A stretch of DNA of 64,000 nt. Origin: an uncultured Collinsella sp. (GTDB lineage: Bacteria; Actinomycetota; Coriobacteriia; Coriobacteriales; Coriobacteriaceae). A program made the translations under genes and the position numbers. Shown here in pieces: positions 11,474 through 20,337 of the stretch. Every line of letters begins with the position of its first letter. The first letter of the stretch is position 1. The notes below the pieces were generated by a model that ran no database searches, was not told the origin of the DNA, and saw nothing but the letters and a program-made list of their open reading frames with translations. The stretch spans positions 1-64,000 of the forward strand of contig URKG01000005.1 of NCBI GenBank assembly GCA_900548265.1, written 5' to 3'.

Positions 11474-12517
11474 TTAAGCCTCCAGCGGATGAGCGGGCAC
11501 CGACTCACCGGCGGCAAGCGCGGCCTCGCAGGCCACCACATCGCGCTCGATATCATCGACCAATGCCATGAACTCCTCATACGTAGAGCAACGCACCACC
11601 TGGGCGCGCCAGGCGGCGGCATGGGGCATGCCCTTTAAGTACCAGCTTGCATACGTACGGGCGCGCGACATAAGCGGCAGAAGCTCGTGCGTCAACGTCA
11701 GGTGCTCACGCAGAGCCTCCAGGCGCTCAACCGAGGAGCGAGAAGGAACCGGCGTGCCATCGAATGCAAGGGCTCGGGCATCGCCGAACACCCACGGATT
11801 GCCGTAGATGCCGCGCGCGATAAACACTGCGCTGGCACCCGAGCCTCGCAGATGCTCAGCAGCGTCCTCGGCCGAGAACACATCGCCCGAACCAATCACG
11901 GGAATCTCGACAGCGTCGGCAACCTCATCGACGACAGACCAATCGGCCTGGCCCGTATAGAGCTGCGTGGCACAACGACCGTGCACGGCAACTGCAGAGG
12001 CGCCCGCCCCTTCGAGCATCTGGGCAAACGTTGCGGCGTTGCGATCCTCGGCATAAAAACCCTTGCGGATCTTCACAGTCACGGGAACATGCGCCGCGCC
12101 CACCGCTGCCTCGACAATCTTCTCGGCCAGGTCGGGCGTGCGCATAAGCGCCGAGCCCTCGCCCTTGGTAACGACCTTGCGAGCCGGACAGGCCATGTTG
12201 ATATCAATCAATGACAGGCGATCGCCCACGCGCTCCTCGACGGCAGCAACGGCACTCGCAAACTGATCGGGCTTGGAACCAAAGAGCTGCACACAAATCT
12301 GCTGCTCCTCGTCGGCCGGCAACACCAGGCGCCACGTCTTGTTGCTGGCATAGGCAAGGCCCGCAACGCTCACCATCTCGCTGTAGGCAAGGTTGGCGCC
12401 GCGGCGGCGACACATGATGCGATAGGCGGGGTCGGTTACGCCCGCCATGGGAGCCATAAGGAACGGCTGCTCGGCATAGGCACCTAGCAGCCGCTTGCTG
12501 TATTCAGAAAGCGCCAT
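11474..12517 (-). CDS. dusB: tRNA-dihydrouridine synthase
   Basis: FMN-dependent enzyme that reduces uridine to dihydrouridine in tRNA D-loops. The 347-residue product shows the N-terminal LMAPMAGVTDPAYR motif and the catalytic-cysteine motif DINMACPARKV. It also has the phosphate-binding GSGDV segment (EIPVIGSGDVFSAED). Subfamily assignment to DusB is by overall similarity as I recall it. It lies 4 nt downstream of lepA and 2 nt upstream of hemW. Confidence 0.9.
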   Translation of the reverse strand: MALSEYSKRLLGAYAEQPFLMAPMAGVTDPAYRIMCRRRGANLAYSEMVSVAGLAYASNKTWRLVLPADEEQQICVQLFGSKPDQFASAVAAVEERVGDRLSLIDINMACPARKVVTKGEGSALMRTPDLAEKIVEAAVGAAHVPVTVKIRKGFYAEDRNAATFAQMLEGAGASAVAVHGRCATQLYTGQADWSVVDEVADAVEIPVIGSGDVFSAEDAAEHLRGSGASAVFIARGIYGNPWVFGDARALAFDGTPVPSRSSVERLEALREHLTLTHELLPLMSRARTYASWYLKGMPHAAAWRAQVVRCSTYEEFMALVDDIERDVVACEAALAAGESVPAHPLEA

Positions 12518-12521
12518 GGAC

Positions 12522-14333
12522 CTACTCGTCCACCTTAAGAATCGCCATAAAAGCCTCCTGCGGAACCTCGACCGAGCCGATGGCCTTCATGCGCTTCTTG
12601 CCCTCTTTCTGCTTCTCGAGCAGCTTGCGCTTTCGCGAGATATCACCGCCGTAGCACTTGGCCAGCACGTCCTTGCGGCGTGCCTTAACGGTGGAGCGGG
12701 CGATGATCTTGTTGCCGATGGCGCCCTGGATAGGCACCTCGAACAGCTGTCGTGGGATGATCTCCTTGAGCTTGTCGCACAGGCCGCGGGCAAGACCGTA
12801 GGCCTTATCCTTGTGCACGATAAACGACAGCGCGTCCACCTCGTCGCCCGAAAGCAGGATGTCGAGCTTGACGAGCTCGGAGGGGCGATATTCGTTGAAC
12901 TCGTAGTCGAGCGAGGCGTAACCCTTGGTGCGGCTCTTGAGCTGATCGAAAAAGTCCAAGATGAGCTCGGCGAGCGGCATATCAAAGCGCATCTCGACCG
13001 ATTTGCTCGTCAGGTGGATCATATCGGTCGTGACGCCACGGTGCTCGATAGCGAGCTGCATGACGGCACCCGTATACTCGGGCGGGCAGATGATCTTTGC
13101 CTTGAGGTAAGGCTCTTCGATACGCTCGATGCGCGTGGCCTCGGGCAGATCCTGCGGGCTGCGGACATCGACCATCTCGCCGTCAGTCTTGTACACGTGG
13201 TAGTCGACCGAGGGGCTCGTGGCGATCAGGTCCAGATTGAACTCGCGCTCCAGGCGCTCTTTGACGACCTCCATGTGAAGCAGGCCCAGGAAGCCCACGC
13301 GGAAGCCAAAGCCCAGCGCCACCGACGTCTCAGGCTCCCACACCAACGACGGATCGTTGACGTGCAGCTTATCGAGCGCGTCGCGCAGGTTCTCATAGTC
13401 CTTGTTGTCGATGGGGAACAGGCCCGTGTAGACCATGGGTTTGGCCTCGCGGTAGCCCGGCAGCGGCTCGGGGCAGGGGTTCGAAGCCCACGTAAGGGTA
13501 TCGCCCACGCGCACAGCCTCGGGGTCCTTCAGACCCGTGACCACATAGCCAACCTCACCGACGGTCAGAGCATCGACCGGCGTCTCGGCAGGGCGCTTGA
13601 CGCCCACGCCGTCGACCAAGAAGTCGCCCTTGGCCTGCATCATGCGCAGGGTATCGCCCTTTTTGATGGAACCGTCAAAGACGCGCACCGTGGCGACGAC
13701 GCCGCGGTACTCATCGAAGTACGAATCCAGAATCAGTGCCTTGAGAGGGCCATTTGCATCGCCTTTGGGAGGCGAGATCAAAAAGACGATGGACTCCAGC
13801 AAATCGTGGATGCCCTCGCCGGTCTTGCCCGACACGCACACGGCATCGTCGGCGGGAATGGCCAGATCGTCTTCGATCTCGGTCTTAACCTCGTCGGGGT
13901 GCGCCGAGGGAAGGTCGATCTTGTTGATGGCCGGAACAATGTCCAAGTTGGCGTTCATGGCGAGCGTCGCGTTGGAAACAGTCTGCGCCTCGACGCCCTG
14001 AGTGGCGTCCACGACGAGCACCGCGCCCTCGCAAGCGGCCAGCGAACGCGAGACCTCGTAGGTAAAGTCCACGTGGCCCGGCGTATCAATCAGGTTGAAC
14101 TGATACGTCTCGCCGTCGTCGGCGTCATAGGACACGCGGACGGCATTGGACTTGATCGTGATGCCGCGCTCGCGCTCGATGTCCATCGTGTCAAGCAGCT
14201 GCGACTCCATATCGCGCTCATCGACGGTATGGGTGAGCTCGAGGATGCGGTCACTGATCGTGGACTTGCCATGGTCGATATGCGCAACGATCGAGAAGTT
14301 ACGGATGTGGGAAATGTCAATTGAAGTATTCAT
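12522..14333 (-). CDS. lepA: Elongation factor 4 (LepA) GTPase
   Basis: Ribosome-associated translational GTPase that promotes back-translocation and affects initiation or assembly under stress. The 603-residue product has G1 AHIDHGKST, DTPGHVDF and NKIDLP, then the LepA-specific C-terminal domain ending near RKRKLLEKQKEGKKRMK. The start MNTSIDISHIRNF is chosen by homology; no strong Shine-Dalgarno is seen before it. It begins just downstream of the rpsT terminator, so it probably has its own promoter or depends on read-through. Confidence 0.97.
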   Translation of the reverse strand: MNTSIDISHIRNFSIVAHIDHGKSTISDRILELTHTVDERDMESQLLDTMDIERERGITIKSNAVRVSYDADDGETYQFNLIDTPGHVDFTYEVSRSLAACEGAVLVVDATQGVEAQTVSNATLAMNANLDIVPAINKIDLPSAHPDEVKTEIEDDLAIPADDAVCVSGKTGEGIHDLLESIVFLISPPKGDANGPLKALILDSYFDEYRGVVATVRVFDGSIKKGDTLRMMQAKGDFLVDGVGVKRPAETPVDALTVGEVGYVVTGLKDPEAVRVGDTLTWASNPCPEPLPGYREAKPMVYTGLFPIDNKDYENLRDALDKLHVNDPSLVWEPETSVALGFGFRVGFLGLLHMEVVKERLEREFNLDLIATSPSVDYHVYKTDGEMVDVRSPQDLPEATRIERIEEPYLKAKIICPPEYTGAVMQLAIEHRGVTTDMIHLTSKSVEMRFDMPLAELILDFFDQLKSRTKGYASLDYEFNEYRPSELVKLDILLSGDEVDALSFIVHKDKAYGLARGLCDKLKEIIPRQLFEVPIQGAIGNKIIARSTVKARRKDVLAKCYGGDISRKRKLLEKQKEGKKRMKAIGSVEVPQEAFMAILKVDE

Positions 14334-14357
14334 GCGGACTATCTTACCCGAGCGGTA

Positions 14358-14396
14358 CAAAAAATGGAGCCTGTTCCATAAAACAGGCTCCATTTA
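14358..14396 (-). terminator. Rho-independent terminator of rpsT
   Basis: A perfect 14-bp stem (AAATGGAGCCTGTT with its complement) has a 6-nt loop and is followed on the minus strand by a T run. It lies between the rpsT stop codon and lepA. Confidence 0.9.
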
Positions 14397-14429
14397 TGCG
14401 CGTAATCTGTGTGGTGTGAAATTTACAAC

Positions 14430-14696
14430 TTAAGCGTTGATGCTGTTCACGAGCTTGGCAAGACCGGACTTGCGGTTGGAAGCCTGGTTCTTGTGGATGA
14501 CATGCTTAGCGGCAGCCATGTCGAGACGCTTGGTGACGGTCTTGAGGGCAGCCTGGGCCTTCTCGGCGTCGCCCTCGGCAACGGCGGACTGGACGTGCTT
14601 GGTCAGCGTCTTGAGCTCGGACTTGACAGCCTTGTTACGCATGCGAGCTGCCTCATTGGTGCGGATACGCTTCTTCTGAGACTTGATGTTTGCCAC
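14430..14696 (-). CDS. rpsT: 30S ribosomal protein S20
   Basis: Small-subunit protein that binds 16S rRNA. The 88-residue product starts VANIKSQKKRIRTNE and ends GLAKLVNSINA, both typical. The start is GTG at 14696 with AAAGGA 9 nt upstream; the frame is open upstream but unlike S20. Single-gene unit bounded by its own promoter and terminator. The leader contains a hairpin made of GACCTC and GAGGTGTC that might act in autoregulation. Confidence 0.95.
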   Translation of the reverse strand: MANIKSQKKRIRTNEAARMRNKAVKSELKTLTKHVQSAVAEGDAEKAQAALKTVTKRLDMAAAKHVIHKNQASNRKSGLAKLVNSINA

Positions 14697-14771
14697 TTCT
14701 GGAGTTCCTTTCGAGTTCCTTGCAAAAAATGTATGACACCTCTGAGACACGGTGAGGTCATGCAAGCGACT

Positions 14772-14780
14772 ACTATAGCA
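14772..14780 (-). promoter_or_regulatory. Likely rpsT promoter, extended -10
   Basis: On the minus strand TGCTATAGT is an extended -10 about 76 nt before the rpsT start codon. No good -35 hexamer lies 17 bp upstream. Prediction only. Confidence 0.5.
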
Positions 14781-14829
14781 CGCTCCCCCTCAAAGGGATA
14801 GAACGAATTTGTCAAATAGGCAGGTATCA

Positions 14830-15792
14830 TCACGATTTTCTCAAGATGTTCGTAATCCAGAGCAAAAGCGCGGTCTCCGAATCGGTCGAACCCTTGAGCG
14901 CGAGCTCAACATCGACGGCACCCTCGAGCGCGGCAACGAGCTCAGTCATCGAAAAACGACGCGCCCAGGTAAGGTGATTCTTGACCTGCCAGGCCTGAAG
15001 CTTGAGCGTCGCGGCGAGCTCACGCCCCTGCCCACGCCCATCGAGCGCCTTGGCGACGATAAGCTCACGGATGCGACCGCATAGCAGCGTGTAGGTCCAC
15101 ACGTAGCTCTTGGAGGGCAGAAGCTTAAAGAGCTCGAGCGAACGCCGCATATCGCGAGCCGAGACGGCATTGAGGAAGTCCCAGGGTTGAACCTCGGCCG
15201 TGCGCACGATCCAACGCTCCACGTCGGCGAGCTCAATCTGGGGCGCCTCGACCATCTGGGCGAGCTTTGCCAGGTCGTTATCGAGCATGCGCGTGTTTTC
15301 GCCCGAACGCGAGACGAGCTCCTCGGCAGCAGCCGTCGAGATGGACTTACCGTGCTGCGTCGCCATCTGCTGAACGCGACGCGGCAGTTCCCAGCGCTTG
15401 GTACCCGAGCAATCGACGACAGCCTTCTTGTCAATCTTGGCGATTGCCTTATACAGGCGCGTATTCTTGGCAAGTGAGTCGGCGATAACGAGACAGACCG
15501 TCGTCGGGCTGGGACTTGCGAGGTACTCCACGAGCGGTTCCGAGACCGCCTTGGCAAGCTTGGAGCAGCCGTCGAGGATCACCAGGCGAAACTCGCTACC
15601 CATGGGAAAGGTATTGAGTGAGCCGATGATCGACTCGATATCGGGATCTTTCGTCATATCGCGTTCATCGAGGTTGAACTCAACCATACCCGACTTTTCC
15701 AAGCGAGCTTTCATACGCGAGACGGCGTGGTCGCGCTTGACCCCATCGGTACCGACGATCAGATATGCCGGCAGCAGACCGGTTTCGGACAT
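14830..15792 (-). CDS. holA: DNA polymerase III subunit delta
   Basis: Clamp-loader delta subunit that opens the beta clamp. The 320-residue product starts MSETGLLPAYLIVGTDGVKRD and has the delta fold, including PMGSEFRLVILDGCSKLAK. The start is chosen by GGGGAG upstream. It lies downstream of comEC, a frequent arrangement in Gram-positive and actinobacterial genomes, with a 75-nt gap that contains a promoter-like sequence. Confidence 0.9.
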   Translation of the reverse strand: MSETGLLPAYLIVGTDGVKRDHAVSRMKARLEKSGMVEFNLDERDMTKDPDIESIIGSLNTFPMGSEFRLVILDGCSKLAKAVSEPLVEYLASPSPTTVCLVIADSLAKNTRLYKAIAKIDKKAVVDCSGTKRWELPRRVQQMATQHGKSISTAAAEELVSRSGENTRMLDNDLAKLAQMVEAPQIELADVERWIVRTAEVQPWDFLNAVSARDMRRSLELFKLLPSKSYVWTYTLLCGRIRELIVAKALDGRGQGRELAATLKLQAWQVKNHLTWARRFSMTELVAALEGAVDVELALKGSTDSETALLLWITNILRKS

Positions 15793-15832
15793 TACGCTCC
15801 CCTCTCGCGGACTCTCGAATTCGTACCGTGCC

Positions 15833-15862
15833 ATTTTAGCCCAGGGTCCCACCGCGCGCCAA
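15833..15862 (-). promoter_or_regulatory. Likely holA promoter
   Basis: Minus-strand TTGGCG, 18-bp spacer, TAAAAT, about 40 nt before the holA start. This gives holA expression independent of comEA-comEC. Prediction by pattern only. Confidence 0.55.
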
Positions 15863-15867
15863 CGATG

Positions 15868-18174
15868 TCACCACGGCCGCTGGCATCGCATCGCAAAGCC
15901 CTTCGCGGTCGGCGAGACGGTAATGTCTCCTTGCTCAATGGTGCAAGCGAATGCGCCGCCCGCATCGCGAACCGCATCGATGCAGGCATCGGATGGATGG
16001 CCGTAGCGGTTGCCCTCGCCCGCACTCGCGATAGAGAGCTCGGGCTTAAGCGTTTCCAGCAGGTCTAGGTCGACAGAAACCTTTGAGCCGTGATGTCCCA
16101 GCTTAAGCACATCGATATCCCCCACCTCCTGTACAAACTCGCGTTCCTGATCGAGCTCGGCATCGCCGGTGAGTAGCATGCGGAGACTCTGGCCTCCTTG
16201 GACATAACTGAGCAGCAAGACAAGCGAGTCTTCATTGCCCTCGCCATCCACCGTGTCAAACGGCCACATCACACGAGCCCGAAATGCGCCGATATCGATC
16301 GCGTCCCCGCGAGCCACCTGCCGGTACGTTACGCCCGGGCGATTTAGGACCTCAGCGGGCGCATCCTCCAGCGCATTAGCCGCGACCGCAATGGTTCCAA
16401 CTGAAAACTGATCGAGCACATCGGGAAGGCCACCCCAATGGTCTTTGTCCCAATGCGTCACGAAGACGGCGTCGATATGGTGCACGTTATTGCGAACCAA
16501 CGCCGACACCACGCGTTCATCAAGCCCACAGTCGACGAGCGCCACGGTCCCACCTTGGCGGATAAGAATCGAATCGGCCTGGCCCACATCGAGCACCGTC
16601 ACCGAAGGCGGCGCGAATCGATCCCAATAGACATACGGAACACCCGCTGCAAATACCAAACACAGCAGCCCCGCCGCCATAGGGCGTGCGCGGGGACGTG
16701 GCCACCAGACCAAGAGGACCGCCAGCGCGAACGGCACCACGTATACCCAGACTGTATCGGGCGGCACGCTCACGGACGCGCCCGGAACAGCAGCAAAAAG
16801 CTGCTCAAAAAACAGCGCGCAACGGGCGGCAATCATGGGAACGACGAGCGCCCCCTGGCTCAACAGCGGCACAAGCGAGCAGGGCGCCAGCACAACCGAT
16901 GAAGCCAGCAGCACGCTTATCACCGGACCGATCACGGCATTTGCGAGCGGGGCAATGAGGGAAAACGTCCCGAATGCGGGAATGGTAACGGGAAGTGTCG
17001 CCAGCTGCGAGCACAGTGTGACGGACAAAATACTGGCAACCCCCGAGGGCACGCCCAGCTCAACCAAGGCGTAGGTGGCGTAGGGGCAAAAACAAAGGAT
17101 GGCAAATACGCTGGCGCATGAAAGCTGAAAACCCATCTCGAACAATACCGTCGGACGCAGCAGCACAAAGATTGCCATGGTCACAAATAGAGCCGAGAGA
17201 CCATGCCGACGACGTCCGGCACCGTTGGCGACAAGCGACGCCGCCACCATACAGCACGCGCGCACGGCCGAGGGCGAGGCGCCCGTAAAGACGGCATAGG
17301 CAGCAAGGACCAGCACCAGCAGCCCTTGCTGAAGCCCACGAGAGAGGCGCGTCTTTTGCAAGACACCCTCGATTACAAACCCCACGATAGCCAAATGGCT
17401 GCCCGAGACGGCGATAAGATGCGCCGTTCCCGTCACCGAAAACCAGTCGCCCGCCGGCTGGGCGCGCAGCTCGGCAGAACGACCGCAGACAGCACCGGCT
17501 ATGAGCGCACGCGCCGAGTCGGTCGCCGGCGCGATGGACACAAGCAGCCCATTTCGCAGCCGAAGCAGCGGACCAGATGAGCCCTCATCGACCGACACAA
17601 TCCGAACGGCTTTAACCTTGCGCACCTCGCCTCGGAGTACGCGCGACCGTCCATACGCATCATTCTGAAAGCGCGAAACACGGCCGACAACACGCACATG
17701 AGACCCGGCACCAAGCTCGCGGTCGCACGACAGACGAACCTCACCCAAGCGCCTGCCGTCCACGCATGTTTCGCAGGTGTAGGAATACGTCCCATCGTTT
17801 ATGGACGGATCACCCTGCACGACAAACTCGAGACTGCTTGCCGCTCGACCGTCGAGCGCCTTCGTGGCACTTAGCGCACCCACAGCCCACCACGCCGAAA
17901 CAATCGAGCCCGCCAGCAAACCGATAGCTGCGGCATATAGCCAACGTTTCCACAGGACAAGTCGCTCACAAAATCGAGCCAGCACCATGCACAGCGACGC
18001 CGCAACCGAAATAACTACAAGCGGTCCGACCGTCGATGTCTGCTCCCCCAGTATCGCATCGGCGGCCACGTTGAGCACCAAGACACAGCTAACGCACAGG
18101 CCGGCACACAAGGCCATCGTCCATGGCATGAGGGGCCGCGGGGGCATCACATGCTCGCGCTCGAGCGTACTCAT
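15868..18174 (-). CDS. comEC: DNA internalization protein ComEC/Rec2
   Basis: Inner-membrane channel through which single-stranded DNA enters during natural transformation. The 768-residue product has an N-terminal OB-like domain, a long multi-helix competence domain (SGSHLAIVGFVIEGVL and following) and a C-terminal metallo-beta-lactamase-like domain containing VFVTHWDKDHWGG. Full length and apparently intact. The start MSTLEREHV overlaps the comEA stop as ATGA, indicating translational coupling. Transcription presumably starts at the promoter upstream of comEA. Confidence 0.93.
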   Translation of the reverse strand: MSTLEREHVMPPRPLMPWTMALCAGLCVSCVLVLNVAADAILGEQTSTVGPLVVISVAASLCMVLARFCERLVLWKRWLYAAAIGLLAGSIVSAWWAVGALSATKALDGRAASSLEFVVQGDPSINDGTYSYTCETCVDGRRLGEVRLSCDRELGAGSHVRVVGRVSRFQNDAYGRSRVLRGEVRKVKAVRIVSVDEGSSGPLLRLRNGLLVSIAPATDSARALIAGAVCGRSAELRAQPAGDWFSVTGTAHLIAVSGSHLAIVGFVIEGVLQKTRLSRGLQQGLLVLVLAAYAVFTGASPSAVRACCMVAASLVANGAGRRRHGLSALFVTMAIFVLLRPTVLFEMGFQLSCASVFAILCFCPYATYALVELGVPSGVASILSVTLCSQLATLPVTIPAFGTFSLIAPLANAVIGPVISVLLASSVVLAPCSLVPLLSQGALVVPMIAARCALFFEQLFAAVPGASVSVPPDTVWVYVVPFALAVLLVWWPRPRARPMAAGLLCLVFAAGVPYVYWDRFAPPSVTVLDVGQADSILIRQGGTVALVDCGLDERVVSALVRNNVHHIDAVFVTHWDKDHWGGLPDVLDQFSVGTIAVAANALEDAPAEVLNRPGVTYRQVARGDAIDIGAFRARVMWPFDTVDGEGNEDSLVLLLSYVQGGQSLRMLLTGDAELDQEREFVQEVGDIDVLKLGHHGSKVSVDLDLLETLKPELSIASAGEGNRYGHPSDACIDAVRDAGGAFACTIEQGDITVSPTAKGFAMRCQRPW

Positions 18175-18878
18175 ACGCAGATGCAATCTTTGATTTTGGC
18201 GAGCTTCTTCTCACCGATTCCCGATACGCGCATCAGGTCATCGACTGAGGCAAAAGCACCGTTCTTTGTCCGCTCATCGATAATCGACTGAGCCATAGAA
18301 GGCCCAATGCCCGAGAGCGTCTGCAGCTCCGCCGCACTTGCCGTATTGATGTTCACGAGCCCCGACGAAGACCCCGCGCCAAGGGTCGTGGCAGCACTAC
18401 TTTCGGCCCCGCCGACCGCCGCGGCCGCTTGTTGCTCCCCCACCGTCGGAACATAGATCTTTTGGCCATCTGTGATCTTGGACGCACGATTAAGCCCTGT
18501 CACATCCGCCTCGGCTGTAAGCCCTCCGGCGGCATCAATCGCTTGGGACACCCGTGCTCCATCTTTGAGCCGATACACGCCAGGCCTTACAACGGCGCCA
18601 TCCACATCGACGTAGACCTCGGCAGCAGAGGAACTCTTGGCCGAAGACTCATCATCACCAGGAGACGCATCCCCGGACCCGCGCACATCCGAGGCGCTCG
18701 CCTCGTCACTACGCTCAAACGACACGCCACCGGAGTGGCTATTAAAACTTGCCATCGCTAAGCCACTCGCAGCGGCAATGACAACCAGGATCGCCAGGAC
18801 CACCGCCTTATGGCCGAGCAGCTTTTCTGCCCAGCGGTCCATCCGTTTAACCCGTTCGTGTTGCTCGCGCTGCGCCAT
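18171..18878 (-). CDS. comEA: Competence protein ComEA (helix-hairpin-helix DNA receptor)
   Basis: Membrane-anchored DNA receptor for transformation. The 235-residue product has one membrane helix near residues 25-43, a Ser/Asp-rich linker, and a SLBB domain (VYVDVDGAVVRPGVYRLKDG). It ends with two helix-hairpin-helix motifs (LSGIGPSMAQSIIDER and VSGIGEKKLAKIK). The start MAQREQHERV has GGGAGGTG upstream. First gene of a two-gene unit with comEC. A 20-bp sequence 77 nt upstream of the start also occurs upstream of yraN-comM-dprA. Confidence 0.93.
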   Translation of the reverse strand: MAQREQHERVKRMDRWAEKLLGHKAVVLAILVVIAAASGLAMASFNSHSGGVSFERSDEASASDVRGSGDASPGDDESSAKSSSAAEVYVDVDGAVVRPGVYRLKDGARVSQAIDAAGGLTAEADVTGLNRASKITDGQKIYVPTVGEQQAAAAVGGAESSAATTLGAGSSSGLVNINTASAAELQTLSGIGPSMAQSIIDERTKNGAFASVDDLMRVSGIGEKKLAKIKDCICV

Positions 18879-18943
18879 AGCAAACACCTCCCAACACCAT
18901 CGTGTCAGGAAACGAGCGCCGCAGCCTCCGCACGTCCACACTG

Positions 18944-18974
18944 ATTATCGCGGTCAAACCAAAAGCTGACCAAA
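18944..18974 (-). promoter_or_regulatory. comEA promoter region with shared 20-bp competence-type motif
   Basis: On the minus strand TTTGGTCAGCTTTTGGTTTG (18955-18974) is followed 5 nt later by GATAAT, a good -10. Read as a promoter, TGGTCA is the -35 with a 17-bp spacer. The motif contains TTTGGT twice with an 11-bp period, one helical turn, as in direct-repeat activator sites. The identical 20 bp occur at 47662-47681 before yraN. Function is inferred. Confidence 0.65.
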
Positions 18975-19011
18975 ACCTTGCGAAAAAATGTCCATTTATT
19001 CAGGCACACGT

Positions 19012-19032
19012 CGATAAATGAACCGTTTATCG
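19012..19032. repeat. Dyad CGATAAA / TTTATCG upstream of comEA
   Basis: Perfect 7-bp inverted repeat with a 7-nt centre, between the thiI terminator and the comEA promoter. A further CATTTAT half-site lies at about 18992. Possibly an upstream operator; nothing proves binding. Confidence 0.4.
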
Positions 19033-19047
19033 CCAAAAGCCCAGATA

Positions 19048-19083
19048 CAAAAAGACCGACGATGCAAATGCACCGCCGGTCTA
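19048..19083 (-). terminator. Rho-independent terminator of thiI
   Basis: The minus strand reads AGACCGGCG, loop, CGTCGGTCT, then TTTTTGT, immediately after the thiI stop. It isolates comEA-comEC from upstream transcription. Confidence 0.8.
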
Positions 19084-19092
19084 TACACAACA

Positions 19093-20337
19093 TTATTCGT
19101 GATCTTGGTAAATCTCACGCGGAGCAAGCTCCGAATGTTTGCGTTTTAAGGTCTTAGGGGCCTTATACGTGTTGCTGGAGAAGTCAATGTACTCGGTCTG
19201 CTTAAGCAAGCGCTCGATCATCTCCTCGTGGTCGAACAACTCCCAGGCCTCGTGCACGGCATCGAGTTTGGCGTGCGTCTCGGGACGACGCGGCATAAAC
19301 AGCGTGCAGCAGTCGGGCGCCGCCTCAGTGGAAATATCAAACGTGCCGATCTCCTGAGCGCGCGCAATGATCTCCTGCTTATCGGACCCGATGAGCGGAC
19401 GGAACACGGGAATCTTCACGGCCTCGTTGACGGCCATGATGTTCTCGAGCGTCTGGGAGGCAACCTGACCGAGCGACTCGCCGGTCACGATGGCCTTGGC
19501 GCCCTCGATATGCGCGATGCGCTCAGCAACCGAATACATGATACGGCGATACATGATCACGCGCAGGTTACTGGGGCAGGTGACGGAAATCTCACGTTGG
19601 CAATCGCCAAACGGCACCACGTACAGGCGGCCGATCTGGACACCCGGCTCAAGCGCACGGATGATGTCCTGCACCAAATACTCGCTCGTATCGGGAGTCT
19701 GCGGACGACCGGAGAAATGTACCGGCACGCACACCGCACCGCGCCGCGCGAGCATCCAGGTCGACACCGGAGAATCGATGCCCGACGACAGAAGCGTCAC
19801 GACCTTGCCGGCAGAACCCACCGGCAGACCGCCCACGCCGCGCTCGGAGCGCGCGTACACGTAAACGCTACCCTGGACCACCAGTACGTGCACCATCGCA
19901 TCGGGGTCGTGCATCTGGACCTTTTTATCGGGGAAGGCCTCGCACAGCACCTCGCCCACCTGACGATTGATATCAATCGAGGTGAGCTCATAGTCGGTAT
20001 TGGAGCGCTTGGCGTGCACCTTAAACGAATCGAAGGGGCCAAACTCGCGCAGCGCCTTGACGGCGGCGGCGCAGTACTCCTGCGGGTCGCGGTTGGTGTG
20101 GTACGCCAGGGACACACGGGCAACGCCGGGGACGGTGCGGATGACACGCGCCGCCTCGTCGGCCTGATGCTCGTTAAAGGTCACGAGGATATAACCGGAA
20201 ATTCGAGACACGGCGTTCACGGAAAAGGCGGCCAAAGCCGCCTTAATGTTATCCATGAGGATATGCTCAAAATGTGCGCGGTTCTTGCCCTTCAGTCCAA
20301 CCTCGTGATAGTGGACCAGGCAGACGCGAGCTGCCAT
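19093..20337 (-). CDS. thiI: tRNA 4-thiouridine synthase ThiI
   Basis: Adenylates U8 of tRNA and transfers sulfur to form 4-thiouridine; in some bacteria it also acts in thiamine thiazole synthesis. The 414-residue product has an N-terminal THUMP region and a PP-loop domain. There is no C-terminal rhodanese domain, as in Gram-positive forms. The PP-loop reads SSGIDSPVS (residues 184-192), where SGGIDS is usual. The ATG directly abuts the rpoZ stop codon, so it belongs to the mihF-gmk-rpoZ unit. Confidence 0.9.
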   Translation of the reverse strand: MAARVCLVHYHEVGLKGKNRAHFEHILMDNIKAALAAFSVNAVSRISGYILVTFNEHQADEAARVIRTVPGVARVSLAYHTNRDPQEYCAAAVKALREFGPFDSFKVHAKRSNTDYELTSIDINRQVGEVLCEAFPDKKVQMHDPDAMVHVLVVQGSVYVYARSERGVGGLPVGSAGKVVTLLSSGIDSPVSTWMLARRGAVCVPVHFSGRPQTPDTSEYLVQDIIRALEPGVQIGRLYVVPFGDCQREISVTCPSNLRVIMYRRIMYSVAERIAHIEGAKAIVTGESLGQVASQTLENIMAVNEAVKIPVFRPLIGSDKQEIIARAQEIGTFDISTEAAPDCCTLFMPRRPETHAKLDAVHEAWELFDHEEMIERLLKQTEYIDFSSNTYKAPKTLKRKHSELAPREIYQDHE

